Positions 1 through 9,604 of a DNA stretch of 64,000 nucleotides are shown piece by piece. This DNA is from Dyadobacter tibetensis Y620-1. Its GTDB lineage: Bacteria; Bacteroidota; Bacteroidia; Cytophagales; Spirosomataceae. The stretch spans positions 1,116,001-1,180,000 of the forward strand of contig NZ_AZQN01000003.1 of the NCBI RefSeq assembly GCF_000566685.1, given 5' to 3'. Below the pieces are notes generated by a model. The model did no database searches. It saw only the letters and a list, made by a program, of their open reading frames with translations, and was not told the origin of the DNA. The translations under genes were made by a program, and so were the position numbers. Within the stretch, counting starts at the first letter, position 1. Each line of letters begins with the position of its first letter.

Positions 1-3000
1 GCAGGGTTATAGTACAAACGTACCGTAAAGCTGCTTCCATTGAGTACTGGCGTACCCGTATTAACAACGGTATACATACGGTTGGACAGGGCTGTGGTAT
101 TATTGCTACCATCTGTTTTGCGCTGGTTGGCTATGTCGCTCTCAAGCAGGTTGTTATTATTGAGAGCCACTGCAGCTGTGTTGAAGTTATAACCCGTCAC
201 GGCATTGGGGTGGATGGCCATATACTTAATGGTAGGGTTTGCGATATCGTTAATGAAAGGTAGGTATCCATTTTCATCGGCACAGTTCAGCATGAATGCG
301 AGTTTGGTCTCTGCGTTTGCCACCAGTTGTGGAGGAGCCTGAAGATTAGCTACCTTAATATTTACGAAGGCGATATTATTGTCATAGTCACATTCTCCAA
401 TCGGAGACCCTGCAATGGGGAATGTCAAGGGGAGGTTTGAGGTTCCCTTATCATTCAGTACTACATATAGATCCAATGGTGCCGTAAATCCGGATATATC
501 CAATATTACCGATTGTATGGTGCTTGCACCAGTAGCCAAAGGAGCGAACAGGGAGTCCGTGGCGGTGAGCCGGATGGCACCTGGCAGTGTAGGGTTACCG
601 ACATAAAAACGTACTGGTGTTTTTGCTGGCGCCATGGCTGAACCACTATTCGTGATCCTATAGCTTAGCGCGACGGCATTGGCCGGGTAAGAACAATCGG
701 TACCGAGGGTCACTTCAGAGAGCACTGCGTCGGGAGCGGCCATAAAACCATTGGGGACGGGAGATAGGTAATTCTGAACATTATAGTTGTTAAAGGGGTA
801 TAGCCCTGAACCAACGGGATATTCTTTTCGCATATCTTGTTCCAGTCGGGGGACAGTTAAGTCATCGTTGATATTGGTGCTGCGGTAGCCTCTTCCGTTC
901 CAGACTTTTCTGGCTGGAGCCCAGGCAGAAGTACCGGCTTTAGCACCGAAGACTGTAAGGGCGCCAACAAAGGCAGAGTTTCCGCCCGCCACCACAACAA
1001 ATTCGGCCTGGCCATCATTGTCTACGTCGGCAACGACGGGGTTTTCCATCCAGGTAGCCGTACCTGAGGCTATTTTAAAGAGGTCAGTAGGGTTTGCTGA
1101 GTTGCCATTGATGACTTGAATGTATCGTTCGTCGTTGTAGATAAGTTCTTGATTTCCGTTTCCATTTAAATCAAAGGCTGTAACTCCTGTTTGTCCAGAG
1201 GCATCCACGACAGGAATATCCCAAATTGGTCCACTTGGGTAATTTAGGTTATAAGCGGAAAGGGTAATCGAGTTTGTGAAAATTATTTCTGGTAAATTTT
1301 TAGTTTTTCCGTCCAAGGTGACATCATCGTATACGTTGGCAATGGTGGGCATGGCCTTGTAAACGCTACCACTCCTGAGGGGATAGTCGGTTTTCATTTT
1401 GAGAATGGCTGCCACTGGATCCCATACGACGATCGCTGTTCCGTTGGTATAGGCAATGTCTAAATTTCCATCTAAATCCAGGTCGGCTACTGCAGTAGGA
1501 CCGTCATTATTCGCTGAAATATCGGATCCGGCAATTGTGCTGAGATCAGCTAGGGTAGTGAATTCACCAGTATTCAGATTAACACCAAAGACCTTTGAGC
1601 CCGCTACGATTTCTTTTCCAGGGTTGTTTGGCATAATATCGATCACAACGATATCCTGTCCCCAGCCACGGTTATCTCTACCACTAGGGGCACTATTTCC
1701 CGATGCAACCTTTTTAAGGGTTCTGGTTGATAGGTTGAACTGAAAGATATCCGTACCAATAATAATTTCTGGAATTCCATTTTCATCTATATCAACTACT
1801 CTTGGAGAACCTCCCTTAAAGGTGGTATTTATGGGTGCATCCGATTTATATTCGTAGGAGCTGGCATTACCCGAAATATGATTGAACACATATACATAAC
1901 CGTTTTCATCTATGGCTATGACCTCTGGAGAACCATCCCGATCGATATCAGCCACTGCAGTTTGATTGGTGGACTGGCCCACTTCCACATTCAATTGGAT
2001 ATCGTAGTCTGTGGTTGTTTTGCCAGCATCTGAACCATCGCCACTGAAGTAAGTTAGTCCCGCTCCGCCGGCTCTAATGGCCAAGATTTCGGGGATTCCA
2101 TCTCCATTTAAATCTGCTATGGTCGAAGAGGCTGCGCAGCCAAACACGTTTCCGGTAGAGCTTGACCATTTTTTTGCAATGTCGAAGCTGCTAATATCTG
2201 CTGTTGGCGCAATACAGGAAGGCACTGCATTGCAATCTGAATCAGCCTGGTCTATATATCCGTCAAAATCGTCATCAATTCCATTACCGCAAATTTCTGA
2301 TGAGCTGATGATGGTGATGCTCGTTTGTTTGATACATCCTGTTGCATTGGTAAAGGTTATGTCTACGAATCCAGCTTTTTTCGCCGTAACCACGCCATTA
2401 TAATTAACAGTGGCAATAGAGGGATCAGAAGAAACCCAGGCATTCATGGCCGCCGGGGGATCCGCACTTGCCAGTTGAATCGTGGTGGCACCCGTTATGG
2501 TGTTAGGACCAGTTAAGTCTGGCGTTGCGCAATAGGCACCAAAGCTAAAATATAGATTGGTATCGATGGGAAATGTTACCGAATAAGCGTCATTTAAGGT
2601 TCCGTCAATCATTAAGTTGCCTGAGGAAGGAATCTCGACGGCTGTTCCATCGTTGAGCCCTGCTTCGGTAGCACTATAAAGAAGGTAAGGAGATGCTACT
2701 CCTTGCGAAGGAAGATATACAGTTACCATTTGATTAAAGGCGCTATTATTTTGCAGTTTCCAAGTCCGTTTGATACGGTAGTTGATTTGTGCAGAACCCG
2801 TGACGGTTTTTTTTGCCATAACATCACTGCCATCATGCCCCCATACCAAAAATTGTTTATCAGAGGTAACCATATTGGCATTGGCATCATTGGACGACAG
2901 CAATGCGCCTAAGGCCATTGTAACGGGAGATGTTGTTGATAAGACACTCGTACTTTGCTTTTGGTGTAGCAACGAGCCATCGTCCCTGCCAATGCCTGCA

Positions 3001-3923
3001 ATAGTATGATGGTATTCGCTGTTATTAGCTGAATTCCAGACTATCGTTCCGTCGGAAAGTATATAATCACCTTCGTTGACACTTCCAGATATGCTTTCAC
3101 CGACTAGACCGTCATTATCATCATCATTGGATAGGGTTTGGCCATATTTTAGAGCGAGATAGGACTCTACCTTTCTAATACTCAATTTGTCTAGAGCTGA
3201 CGGGAACATAATAACCTCCGCCACTCTACCATCCATATAGTTGGCCGATCCGTGGGCTCCAATCTGAAGGGCCGTCGATACATAAGCACGGGAACTGGTG
3301 GCCGTAGCTTTTGTCTGGCCATCTACTCTAATTTCGGTTCCGTCGGTACCTCCACTTTGATATTTACCGACCGCAAGGTAGGGTCTGTCGCTGGATACAA
3401 CATTTAAGGCCTGTAATATGGTGGTTCCATTATGCCATATAGCCAGTCTTGTTGTGGTGCCTGCTCCCCAGAATGTATGACCTGCGTCGGTGGTACTTCC
3501 AATGATATTATTTCTTACTGTCGACTGCGGATTGGGGGAGGGCTGGTATACTACAAACTTTGTATAATCGGAACCATTGACAGCCGGAACGGATGTAACA
3601 CTCTTAAAAAAGGAAGAGCCAAATATTAAATGAGGGTTGTAGTTTGCTGCCCCTTCAGTTTTGGTGATGGTGCCGGTAGCTGAAAAGCCATTTGAAGGAT
3701 TACTTTGGTTGGTCCATGCCGTAGCATTCGAGCCCGTTAAGGTTAGTCCTTGGTCGGACCGAAGCCATACAGAAGAGCCAGCTACTCCTCCTGGGGCCTG
3801 TGCCCAGAGAATTGTGGGTGTTAGCAGTATGGTAAGTGACAATATTATCTTCTTCCTTATGGAAGCAAAGTTAGAGCGCTGGGCTTTTGAATACTTTTGT
3901 ATTCCAGTAATTAAATAGTACAT
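1..3923 (-). CDS. Giant secreted FG-GAP/LamG/CARDB surface protein, C-terminus beyond window
   Basis: Open for 1,307 codons from the ATG at 3923 to the left edge with no stop. Residues 1-42 form a signal peptide with a long basic N-region, a hydrophobic core and a cut near ILWAQ. A LamG/concanavalin-like region follows (about 45-240), with the phrase VAEVIMFPSAL and an LALKYG helix often seen in such Bacteroidota proteins. Next come a Big_2-like Ig segment (about 450-530), a MopE-like calcium motif NGIDDDFDGYID near residue 543, and FG-GAP/VCBS repeats (DLNGDG, DIDRDG, DLDLDG, DVDNDG; about 590-1000). A CARDB-like adhesion domain lies at about 1060-1185. The role is presumably adhesion or extracellular binding. 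A type IX or gliding-motility C-terminal domain is expected outside the window but not seen. I am confident of the architecture; the function is unknown. Confidence 0.85.
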   Translation of the reverse strand, partial: MYYLITGIQKYSKAQRSNFASIRKKIILSLTILLTPTILWAQAPGGVAGSSVWLRSDQGLTLTGSNATAWTNQSNPSNGFSATGTITKTEGAANYNPHLIFGSSFFKSVTSVPAVNGSDYTKFVVYQPSPNPQSTVRNNIIGSTTDAGHTFWGAGTTTRLAIWHNGTTILQALNVVSSDRPYLAVGKYQSGGTDGTEIRVDGQTKATATSSRAYVSTALQIGAHGSANYMDGRVAEVIMFPSALDKLSIRKVESYLALKYGQTLSNDDDNDGLVGESISGSVNEGDYILSDGTIVWNSANNSEYHHTIAGIGRDDGSLLHQKQSTSVLSTTSPVTMALGALLSSNDANANMVTSDKQFLVWGHDGSDVMAKKTVTGSAQINYRIKRTWKLQNNSAFNQMVTVYLPSQGVASPYLLYSATEAGLNDGTAVEIPSSGNLMIDGTLNDAYSVTFPIDTNLYFSFGAYCATPDLTGPNTITGATTIQLASADPPAAMNAWVSSDPSIATVNYNGVVTAKKAGFVDITFTNATGCIKQTSITIISSSEICGNGIDDDFDGYIDQADSDCNAVPSCIAPTADISSFDIAKKWSSSTGNVFGCAASSTIADLNGDGIPEILAIRAGGAGLTYFSGDGSDAGKTTTDYDIQLNVEVGQSTNQTAVADIDRDGSPEVIAIDENGYVYVFNHISGNASSYEYKSDAPINTTFKGGSPRVVDIDENGIPEIIIGTDIFQFNLSTRTLKKVASGNSAPSGRDNRGWGQDIVVIDIMPNNPGKEIVAGSKVFGVNLNTGEFTTLADLSTIAGSDISANNDGPTAVADLDLDGNLDIAYTNGTAIVVWDPVAAILKMKTDYPLRSGSVYKAMPTIANVYDDVTLDGKTKNLPEIIFTNSITLSAYNLNYPSGPIWDIPVVDASGQTGVTAFDLNGNGNQELIYNDERYIQVINGNSANPTDLFKIASGTATWMENPVVADVDNDGQAEFVVVAGGNSAFVGALTVFGAKAGTSAWAPARKVWNGRGYRSTNINDDLTVPRLEQDMRKEYPVGSGLYPFNNYNVQNYLSPVPNGFMAAPDAVLSEVTLGTDCSYPANAVALSYRITNSGSAMAPAKTPVRFYVGNPTLPGAIRLTATDSLFAPLATGASTIQSVILDISGFTAPLDLYVVLNDKGTSNLPLTFPIAGSPIGECDYDNNIAFVNIKVANLQAPPQLVANAETKLAFMLNCADENGYLPFINDIANPTIKYMAIHPNAVTGYNFNTAAVALNNNNLLESDIANQRKTDGSNNTTALSNRMYTVVNTGTPVLNGSSFTVRLYYNP

Positions 3924-4126
3924 GTTTTCCGTTTTTTTGTAGTTCTGTTTTGCTGGTTATCCGATTATGGTATAGGGGTAGATATTGGAATGTTTAGATT
4001 TTAAATAGGTCGGCCTAGATGGGTGATAAACCAAAGTCTGGAATATTAAAAAAATTGGTTGGCTGTTAGGAACACCATTTCTAGAGTGTCGGAATTCTTC
4101 AGATGATGGAATGGGCATCTTCGCCT

Positions 4127-4160
4127 ATAGTATTTATAAAGCCTTTATAGCAAATACTAT
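4127..4160. repeat. Imperfect inverted repeat
   Basis: The arms atagtattt (4127-4135) and aaatactat (4152-4160) are perfect complements. An inner ataaa/tttat pair and a small bulge extend the stem to about 14 pairs. There is no T tract. It may be a relic or an RNA hairpin; the function is unknown. Confidence 0.4.
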
Positions 4161-4723
4161 TTTTCATCATCTTTAAGGTTTAGCAAAAGAATTTGTACGT
4201 ATTTTAAATCCATTTTTATTGCAAATAGTTAAATAGAATTAGCGTAGCTGAAATTAATTTGAGTAATAGAATTATGCTATGTAAGTATTTTGATTCGTTT
4301 TTAAAGTAAGTTGCTACCTGGAATGTTAAATCCCCTATGAAAGAATATTTGATAATCAGTTATAATCAAGGTTTTAAAATAGCCGTTAAATAGAATTAAA
4401 GTTTCTATTAAGTGTAGCTTTACCTTCATGTGGCCAATTAACATTTCAAATATAGATAGGCGGAGCATCATATACGTTAAATATATAGCCGATATGGTAC
4501 AGAAATATTACTACAAAAAAATGAATTTAAATTAACCAATTTATTCGTTCTAAACTTTGATCAGATCTTTATTAATAACTTTTTGGGAAGCTAATTAGAA
4601 GATGATGTAGATTATCTGTAAAAAATAGTCAACTGAAGTATATTTTTGATTTGCCAATAACATTTGGTGTAATTCTAACCGTGTATGTTTGGTTTCAGGA
4701 TGGAGGATATTAATATTTAATTG

Positions 4724-4751
4724 AAAAGCCCTCTCATTAGAGGTGGCTTTT
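4724..4751. terminator. Terminator-like hairpin
   Basis: The stem aaaagcc-ctct / agag-ggctttt has a two-base bulge and a CATT loop. A and T runs at the two feet mean it could work in either direction. The nearest coding remnant is the type IX fragment upstream on the minus strand (4942-5045), so it may have ended that former gene. Confidence 0.4.
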
Positions 4752-4941
4752 AACTAATACGACTTAAGAAAAGGGTTAATTCATGCTTTTCCTCATCATT
4801 CCCATAAAAGATGTTTGATCATAAAAGGGCTAATTCTCTTCCTGTATGCAAAGCACCCTGCTTTCCCATCCCATTATGGGAATGGATAGCATAACGAGGT
4901 CTGTTACTTCAAAGAGAACAACCTTATCTAGCAACGGGTAA

Positions 4942-5045
4942 TCAGTTGACCCACAAGCAGATTATCCGACTAAGGCTGTAGCTTTCATCGAGATCAAACA
5001 TCTTTAAGCGATACAAATTATTGCCTTTTGCCGGATGATTATGTT
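4942..5045 (-). pseudogene. Remnant of a type IX secretion substrate near its C-terminus
   Basis: A short minus-strand stretch reads NNLYRLKMFDLDESYSLSRI. In many type IX substrates of Bacteroidota the phrase YRLKM-D-DGS-YS-I directly precedes the C-terminal sorting domain. Here a TGA stop (4942-4944) cuts it off and no sorting domain follows in frame. It is in a different frame from the beta-helix fragment that ends at 5063, so it is either the frameshifted tail of that same dead gene or a separate relic. The identification is by recalled pattern only. Confidence 0.45.
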
Positions 5046-5062
5046 GCAAACTATAGTGCTGA

Positions 5063-6150
5063 CTAACAGAATTTGATCTTGCTGAAACTGGCATTTCCCA
5101 TAAAGGTTCTTACCGTATTGGTGCCAGTACTAGCGGCCGTTAGCTTAGCCAGATCGCCCAATTGATCGGCAAGTCCATACCAGTTACGGGTCAGGATAAT
5201 ATCGGCTGTCGTTCTGTTAATGAGTGCCTTGCCAGCGTAAGAGGCGCTTAGGTCATTTTCTTCTAGAACCACTCCCGTCCTCATCTTCCGTTATACCATT
5301 TTCACCTATCCTGATGCCATTATGTGGACCGCCGATCTCATTCCATTTCAAGAATACATTGCTCAAAGAGGCCGGTGATGAATTAAAAGATAGGGGATAA
5401 TTTCTGGCTTTGATTGTGAGTGCGGCTGGCGTCTCAGAATCGGTCGACGTACCTTTAATACCACTTCCTATTATTATTGAATTTTGAAAGCTAATGTTCT
5501 TGAAACAGAAAGTTTTCAGGTTCAAGACTAATCCATTATTCGAAGCATAGATTGGATCAATACCACTGTTGATCACCGAAACGGTGTCTATAGTCAAATT
5601 GCTAGCTCTTGCCCGATAGATAGCGGTCCTGTTCTTAATGAATAAACAGTTTTTTATTAAAACATTTGACGAGCCGGCGGATGTGGCGAGCGATATGCTG
5701 GGATATCCCGTCGCCATAGGGATACTCTTTGAAAGATCAGATCCCGGGTATAAAAAGAGTCATTCACCTAAACGACGCCTGCCTAAAATGCAGGCCCAGC
5801 CAGATACACATGTGAGCATGTATGTCCGGCTGAGGCCCCAGTAAAATAGGAGATAGACCTGTGTACTAGTGTATGTAGTAGCTGCCTGAAGTTCAAGCGG
5901 TGACAGGGCGTCGTAATCTTTAAAATGAGTACTTGGGAATGAATCCCTAGTACTGGCTGATGTATTCTTTTTTTCATAAGGGTTCTGTTACTGTTATGGG
6001 ATATACAGATACGATGCAGTCCGGTTCGAAACTGCCCTTACGTTGAGTAGAGGTGATGAGCTGGCCCATGCCTAGGTCTTTGATTACAAGTCCTTTGCCG
6101 GCTTACTAATCCAGGGTTTATCTGAAGAAACGTTGAGTGAGTATGCGTAA
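5063..6150 (-). pseudogene. Decayed parallel beta-helix surface protein gene
   Basis: Several minus-strand fragments in different frames look like one gene broken by frameshifts and stops. From upstream to downstream: a fragment with SSDKPWISKPAKDL, then one with GMGQLITSTQRKG at about 6000-6100. A fragment with HFKDYDALSPLELQAA lies at about 5770-5980. A 154-codon fragment (5253-5717) has beta-helix rungs such as NVLIKNCLFIKN and NLTIDTVSVINSG. A last fragment (5063-5284) continues with GVVLEENDLSAS and NWYG, and ends at a stop. The join near 5253-5284 is a frameshift: one frame runs out in SGSRRK while the helix pattern resumes in the next frame. The fold is the right-handed helix of pectate-lyase-like proteins; the substrate is unknown. 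Sequencing error could explain one shift but not all of them. Confidence 0.55.
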
Positions 6151-6395
6151 TTTCGGTTCTGAATCAAACGACTATAAAATAGGCTGTCCTATTTCGTAGC
6201 ATTTGATGAGAACTGATCAGGCCTTCCTATACATCAATATTAAACATTCTAAGGACAAACCGTAAAGTTTCTATAAAGAAACTTTATTAAACTTATTAAA
6301 CGGTAAGAAATTTATTGAAATAGCTAACCGTTTTCGATTAAATGTAGAAGTATATTGCAGATGAAATTTCTTCGGAGAGCTGACATTAATGCAAA
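6151..6395. other. Intergenic region upstream of the MFS gene
   Basis: AT-rich and without a gene. It holds a perfect hairpin (aaagtttc 6264-6271, gaaacttt 6278-6285) followed by two tandem copies of ttattaaac (6285-6302). These could be a regulator site for the transporter, but no regulator gene is adjacent. Confidence 0.4.
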
Positions 6396-6427
6396 TTGTT
6401 TTTTTGAATAAAACAATGTTATTTTTG
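6396..6427 (+). promoter_or_regulatory. Promoter of the MFS transporter gene
   Basis: A TTG at 6396-6398 and a TATTTTTG (6420-6427) are separated by 21 bases. The latter matches the Bacteroidota -7 element TAnnTTTG exactly. Transcription would start near 6434, leaving a leader of about 29 bases before the ATG at 6463. Confidence 0.45.
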
Positions 6428-6462
6428 GGAATATCTAATTTCCTTCATCAACATATTTTTCC

Positions 6463-8007
6463 ATGGCAACAACATCATCTGCATCCAAAGTTGAAATGGA
6501 CCTGAAGCCTCGCCTAAGCTTTTGGCAAATTTGGAACATGAGTTTCGGCTTCCTGGGTATACAATTCGGTTTTGCCCTTCAGAACGCCAATGTAAGTCGT
6601 ATATTCGAAACACTTGGGGCAGAAGTAGACGATATCCCCATTCTCTGGGTAGCGGCGCCATTAACAGGTCTTATTATTCAGCCCATTATTGGATATTTTA
6701 GCGATCGCACCTGGACCCGGCTGGGCCGTAGACGTCCCTATTTTTTGGCGGGTGCTCTTTTGGCCTCTATTTCCCTTTTGATGATGCCCAATTCTCCAGC
6801 ACTCTGGTTCGCTGCCGGCACGCTTTGGCTCCTCGATGCCTCTATCAATATTTCAATGGAACCATTCCGGGCCTTTGTGGGTGATAACCTCCCTTCCCGC
6901 CAGCGTACAGCGGGCTTTGCCATGCAGAGCTTTTTTATAGGTACAGGAGCCATCATAGCCTCTTCCTTGCCTTATATTTTCAGCAATTGGCTCGACATTT
7001 CCAATCAGGCCGCTCCAGGCATTATTCCTGACTCAGTAAAATGGTCCTTTTACATCGGGGGAGTAGTTTTTTTACTAGCAGTGATCTGGACCATTCTTCG
7101 TTCTAAGGAATACAGCCCAGATGAGCTGGCCAATTTTGCCATTCAGGAAGGTCGGCAGGTCGAAGAGGAAGTAGTTACTATAAGCGCGGTCGATCGCTCC
7201 ATTTTTCAAAAAAGAGGACTCATTCTTTCTTTATCTGGAGTATTATTTACCACTTTTCTGGCTTTCAAGGATCTCCATAAGGAACTTTATATATTCTCCC
7301 TTGGATTGCTTGTGCTTGGCATCCTGTACTTTGTAGCTACCTATTATGCAAAAACTGTTAAAACTCCTTCTGCCTTTGTAACCATAATGTTAGACATTCA
7401 ACGTATGCCTATTACGATGAAACATCTTTCATGGGTGCAGTTTTTTTCCTGGTTCTCCCTTTTTTCTATGTGGATCTATATGACCCCCGCCGTGACCAGC
7501 CATTTGTATGGCAGCGCCGATCCTACTAGTAAGGCCTATAATGATGGAGCCGACTGGGTGGGCCTGTGCATGGGAGTCTATAATGGCGTGGCTGCGGTGG
7601 TGGCTTTTCTGATTCCCATAATTGCGAGCCGGACCAGCCGTAAAATTACCCATGCGCTTTGCCTGCTAGCTGGAGGACTGGCTTTACTATCCATCTATCT
7701 GCTTCCTAACCCCGACTTACTAATGTTGACCATGGTAGGAATAGGGATTGCCTGGGCATCTATTCTTTCGGTACCCTATGCCATGTTGGCTGGCGCCTTA
7801 CCTCCTCATAAAATGGGGTATTTTATGGGCTTGTTCAACTTCTTTATTGTGCTTCCTCAAATTGTAGCCGCGGCCCTGTTGGGCTTCCTGATTCAGACAT
7901 TTTTTAATGGAGAGCCTATCTTCGCCCTGGTAATAGGAGGGGCCTCCATGTGCCTGGCCGCAGCACTTACCTTAAGAGTGGAAGATGTAGATGAAATGCA
8001 GGGATAA
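6463..8007 (+). CDS. MFS sugar transporter (SLC45/sucrose-symporter-like)
   Basis: A 514-residue inner-membrane permease with about twelve hydrophobic segments. The motif RTWTRLGRRRPYFLAG (residues about 80-95) is the MFS loop 2-3 signature in the form found in SLC45/GPH-type disaccharide symporters. A hydrophilic central loop (about 210-250) separates the two halves. It most likely imports a sugar or glycoside with protons; the substrate cannot be read from the sequence. It stands alone on its strand and converges on xylA across a shared hairpin. The xylose isomerase neighbour is suggestive but does not prove a pentose role. The start is the first ATG, just before a conserved FWQIWNMSFGF segment. 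Confidence 0.85.
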   Translation: MATTSSASKVEMDLKPRLSFWQIWNMSFGFLGIQFGFALQNANVSRIFETLGAEVDDIPILWVAAPLTGLIIQPIIGYFSDRTWTRLGRRRPYFLAGALLASISLLMMPNSPALWFAAGTLWLLDASINISMEPFRAFVGDNLPSRQRTAGFAMQSFFIGTGAIIASSLPYIFSNWLDISNQAAPGIIPDSVKWSFYIGGVVFLLAVIWTILRSKEYSPDELANFAIQEGRQVEEEVVTISAVDRSIFQKRGLILSLSGVLFTTFLAFKDLHKELYIFSLGLLVLGILYFVATYYAKTVKTPSAFVTIMLDIQRMPITMKHLSWVQFFSWFSLFSMWIYMTPAVTSHLYGSADPTSKAYNDGADWVGLCMGVYNGVAAVVAFLIPIIASRTSRKITHALCLLAGGLALLSIYLLPNPDLLMLTMVGIGIAWASILSVPYAMLAGALPPHKMGYFMGLFNFFIVLPQIVAAALLGFLIQTFFNGEPIFALVIGGASMCLAAALTLRVEDVDEMQG

Positions 8008-8040
8008 AAAAACAGGGGCCTCCTCGTGGAAGCCCCTGTT
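8006..8040 (-). terminator. Intrinsic terminator of xylA
   Basis: The stem aacaggggc / gcccctgtt (9 pairs) is extended by tcc/gga. On the minus strand it is followed by seven T. It lies between two convergent genes. No T tract follows on the plus strand, so it serves xylA best. Confidence 0.75.
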
Positions 8041-8059
8041 GAATACCTCTTATGAGCTA

Positions 8060-9388
8060 TTATAAAAAGCGATTGATCATATTTTCAAGATATTCCTGAC
8101 GACCCGAGATCATGGCAGGTTCGCCATTTGCAGCGGCATGGTCGAACAGATTCTCCAGACTCAAACCACCTTTCTCGAAGGAGGCTCCCTGACCTGCGTC
8201 GAAGCTCGCATAGCGATCCTTACGGATTTTATCATATTCTCCATTAGTTCTGATGGAATCGGCGATCACCAAGGCGCGGGCAACGGTGTCTATACCGCCG
8301 ATATGAGCATGGAAGAGGTCTTCTGCATCAGTGGAATTTCTTCGGATTTTTGCATCAAAATTTATGCCTCCACCCTGAAGCCCATTCGCTTCTAGAATGA
8401 TTAACATAGATTTGGTCCATTCCGTCAGATCGATTGGGAATTGATCCGTATCCCATCCGTTTTGGTAATCTCCACGATTGGCATCGATAGAGCCTAACAG
8501 ACCAGCATCGGCTGCTACCTGCAGCTCGTGCTCGAATGTATGGCCCGCAAGAGTAGCATGATTTACCTCCAAATTTAATGAGAAATCAGCCAGAAGATCG
8601 TGCTGACGAAGGAAGCCAATTACCGTTGCAGCGTCGTAATCGTATTGATGCTTGGTAGGCTCACAGGGTTTAGGCTCTATAAAGAATTTACCCTTGAATC
8701 CGTTGGCCCGGCCGTAGGCCACGGCCATCTTCAGCATTTGCGCAAAGTGCTCCTGCTCACGTTTCATATTGGTATTCAATAGAGACATATACCCCTCTCT
8801 TCCTCCCCAGAATACATAATTTTCTCCGCCCAGAGCGATGGTGGCATCTAAGGCCATTTTGATCTGCGCCCCTGCGTGTGCCACCACATTGAAATCCGGA
8901 TTGGTTGCCGCCCCATTCATATAACGATGGTGACTGAAAAGATTTGCAGTGCCCCATAGTAACTTGGTTCCAGAAGCCTTTTGCTTTTCTGACAAATAGG
9001 CTGTCAGAGTTTGAAGTCTGTTCTCATTCTCCTTTACGTCACTACCATAATCAACCACATCCACATCATGGAAACAGTAATAGGGAAGGCCTAGCTTGGT
9101 AATAAATTCGAAAGCAGCGTCGGCTTTGTCTTTGGCCCGGTCTACGGCTTCCGCTTTTTTATCCCAGGGGAAAAATTGGGTGGGCCCTCCAAAAGGGTCA
9201 CTTCCGTTTCCACAGAAGCTGTGCCAATAGGCTACCGCAAAACGCAAATGCTCCTTCATGGTCTTACCTGCAATTACGCGGTTTTCGTCATACCAGCGGT
9301 AAGCCAGTGGATTGTCACTTGATGGACCCTCATAGGCGATTTTTCCTATGCCCTTAAAATACTCCTGTTCTCCTATTAGAATGCTCAT
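8060..9388 (-). CDS. xylA: Xylose isomerase
   Basis: A 442-residue protein of class II xylose isomerase length. It interconverts D-xylose and D-xylulose (and glucose/fructose) in the cytoplasm. Visible features are the N-terminal KIAYEGP and [10 protein letters not shown] phrases, the catalytic histidine in CFHDVDVV (about residue 103), and the metal-ligand segment [13 protein letters not shown] (about 233-246). Conserved [12 protein letters not shown] and GSIDANRGD follow. No xylulokinase gene is next to it, which is unusual, so the rest of the pathway must lie elsewhere. The start is the first ATG. Confidence 0.97.
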   Translation of the reverse strand: MSILIGEQEYFKGIGKIAYEGPSSDNPLAYRWYDENRVIAGKTMKEHLRFAVAYWHSFCGNGSDPFGGPTQFFPWDKKAEAVDRAKDKADAAFEFITKLGLPYYCFHDVDVVDYGSDVKENENRLQTLTAYLSEKQKASGTKLLWGTANLFSHHRYMNGAATNPDFNVVAHAGAQIKMALDATIALGGENYVFWGGREGYMSLLNTNMKREQEHFAQMLKMAVAYGRANGFKGKFFIEPKPCEPTKHQYDYDAATVIGFLRQHDLLADFSLNLEVNHATLAGHTFEHELQVAADAGLLGSIDANRGDYQNGWDTDQFPIDLTEWTKSMLIILEANGLQGGGINFDAKIRRNSTDAEDLFHAHIGGIDTVARALVIADSIRTNGEYDKIRKDRYASFDAGQGASFEKGGLSLENLFDHAAANGEPAMISGRQEYLENMINRFL

Positions 9389-9553
9389 TACTTGGTAGTT
9401 TAATGAATATGGTTTATTATTCCTTCCTGATCATTACTCATGGCAACGATGAATCTCTGATACATTAAGTGTATTATTGACAGTTTATACTGCAATACTA
9501 TAAATAATTTCGGAAATACGAATGTTTTATTTTGAAAAAAAACAAATTTAAAC

Positions 9554-9589
9554 GAAAAAAAGGGGATGAATGATTCATCCCCTTTTTTC
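9554..9589 (-). terminator. Intrinsic terminator of ppiD
   Basis: A perfect ggggatgaa / ttcatcccc stem (9562-9570, 9574-9582) has a 3-base loop, flanked by A and T runs that extend the pairing. On the minus strand a seven-base T run follows, 16 bases after the ppiD stop. It may act in both directions. Confidence 0.8.
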
Positions 9590-9604
9590 AAACTAGCGAG
9601 TTGA

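Larger units (their letters stand above)
3924..4941. other. AT-rich intergenic region without a recognisable gene
   Basis: No convincing open frame in either strand. It is much richer in A+T than the flanking genes. It contains an imperfect hairpin (4127-4160), a 14-base direct repeat (4228-4241 and 4385-4398) and a terminator-like hairpin (4724-4751). It separates the giant surface protein gene from pseudogene debris and may itself be decayed DNA. Confidence 0.6.

Noticed and set aside
5638..5844. A plus-strand frame across the beta-helix pseudogene
   Set aside because: It is the antisense of a fragment with clear beta-helix pattern and shows no pattern of its own.
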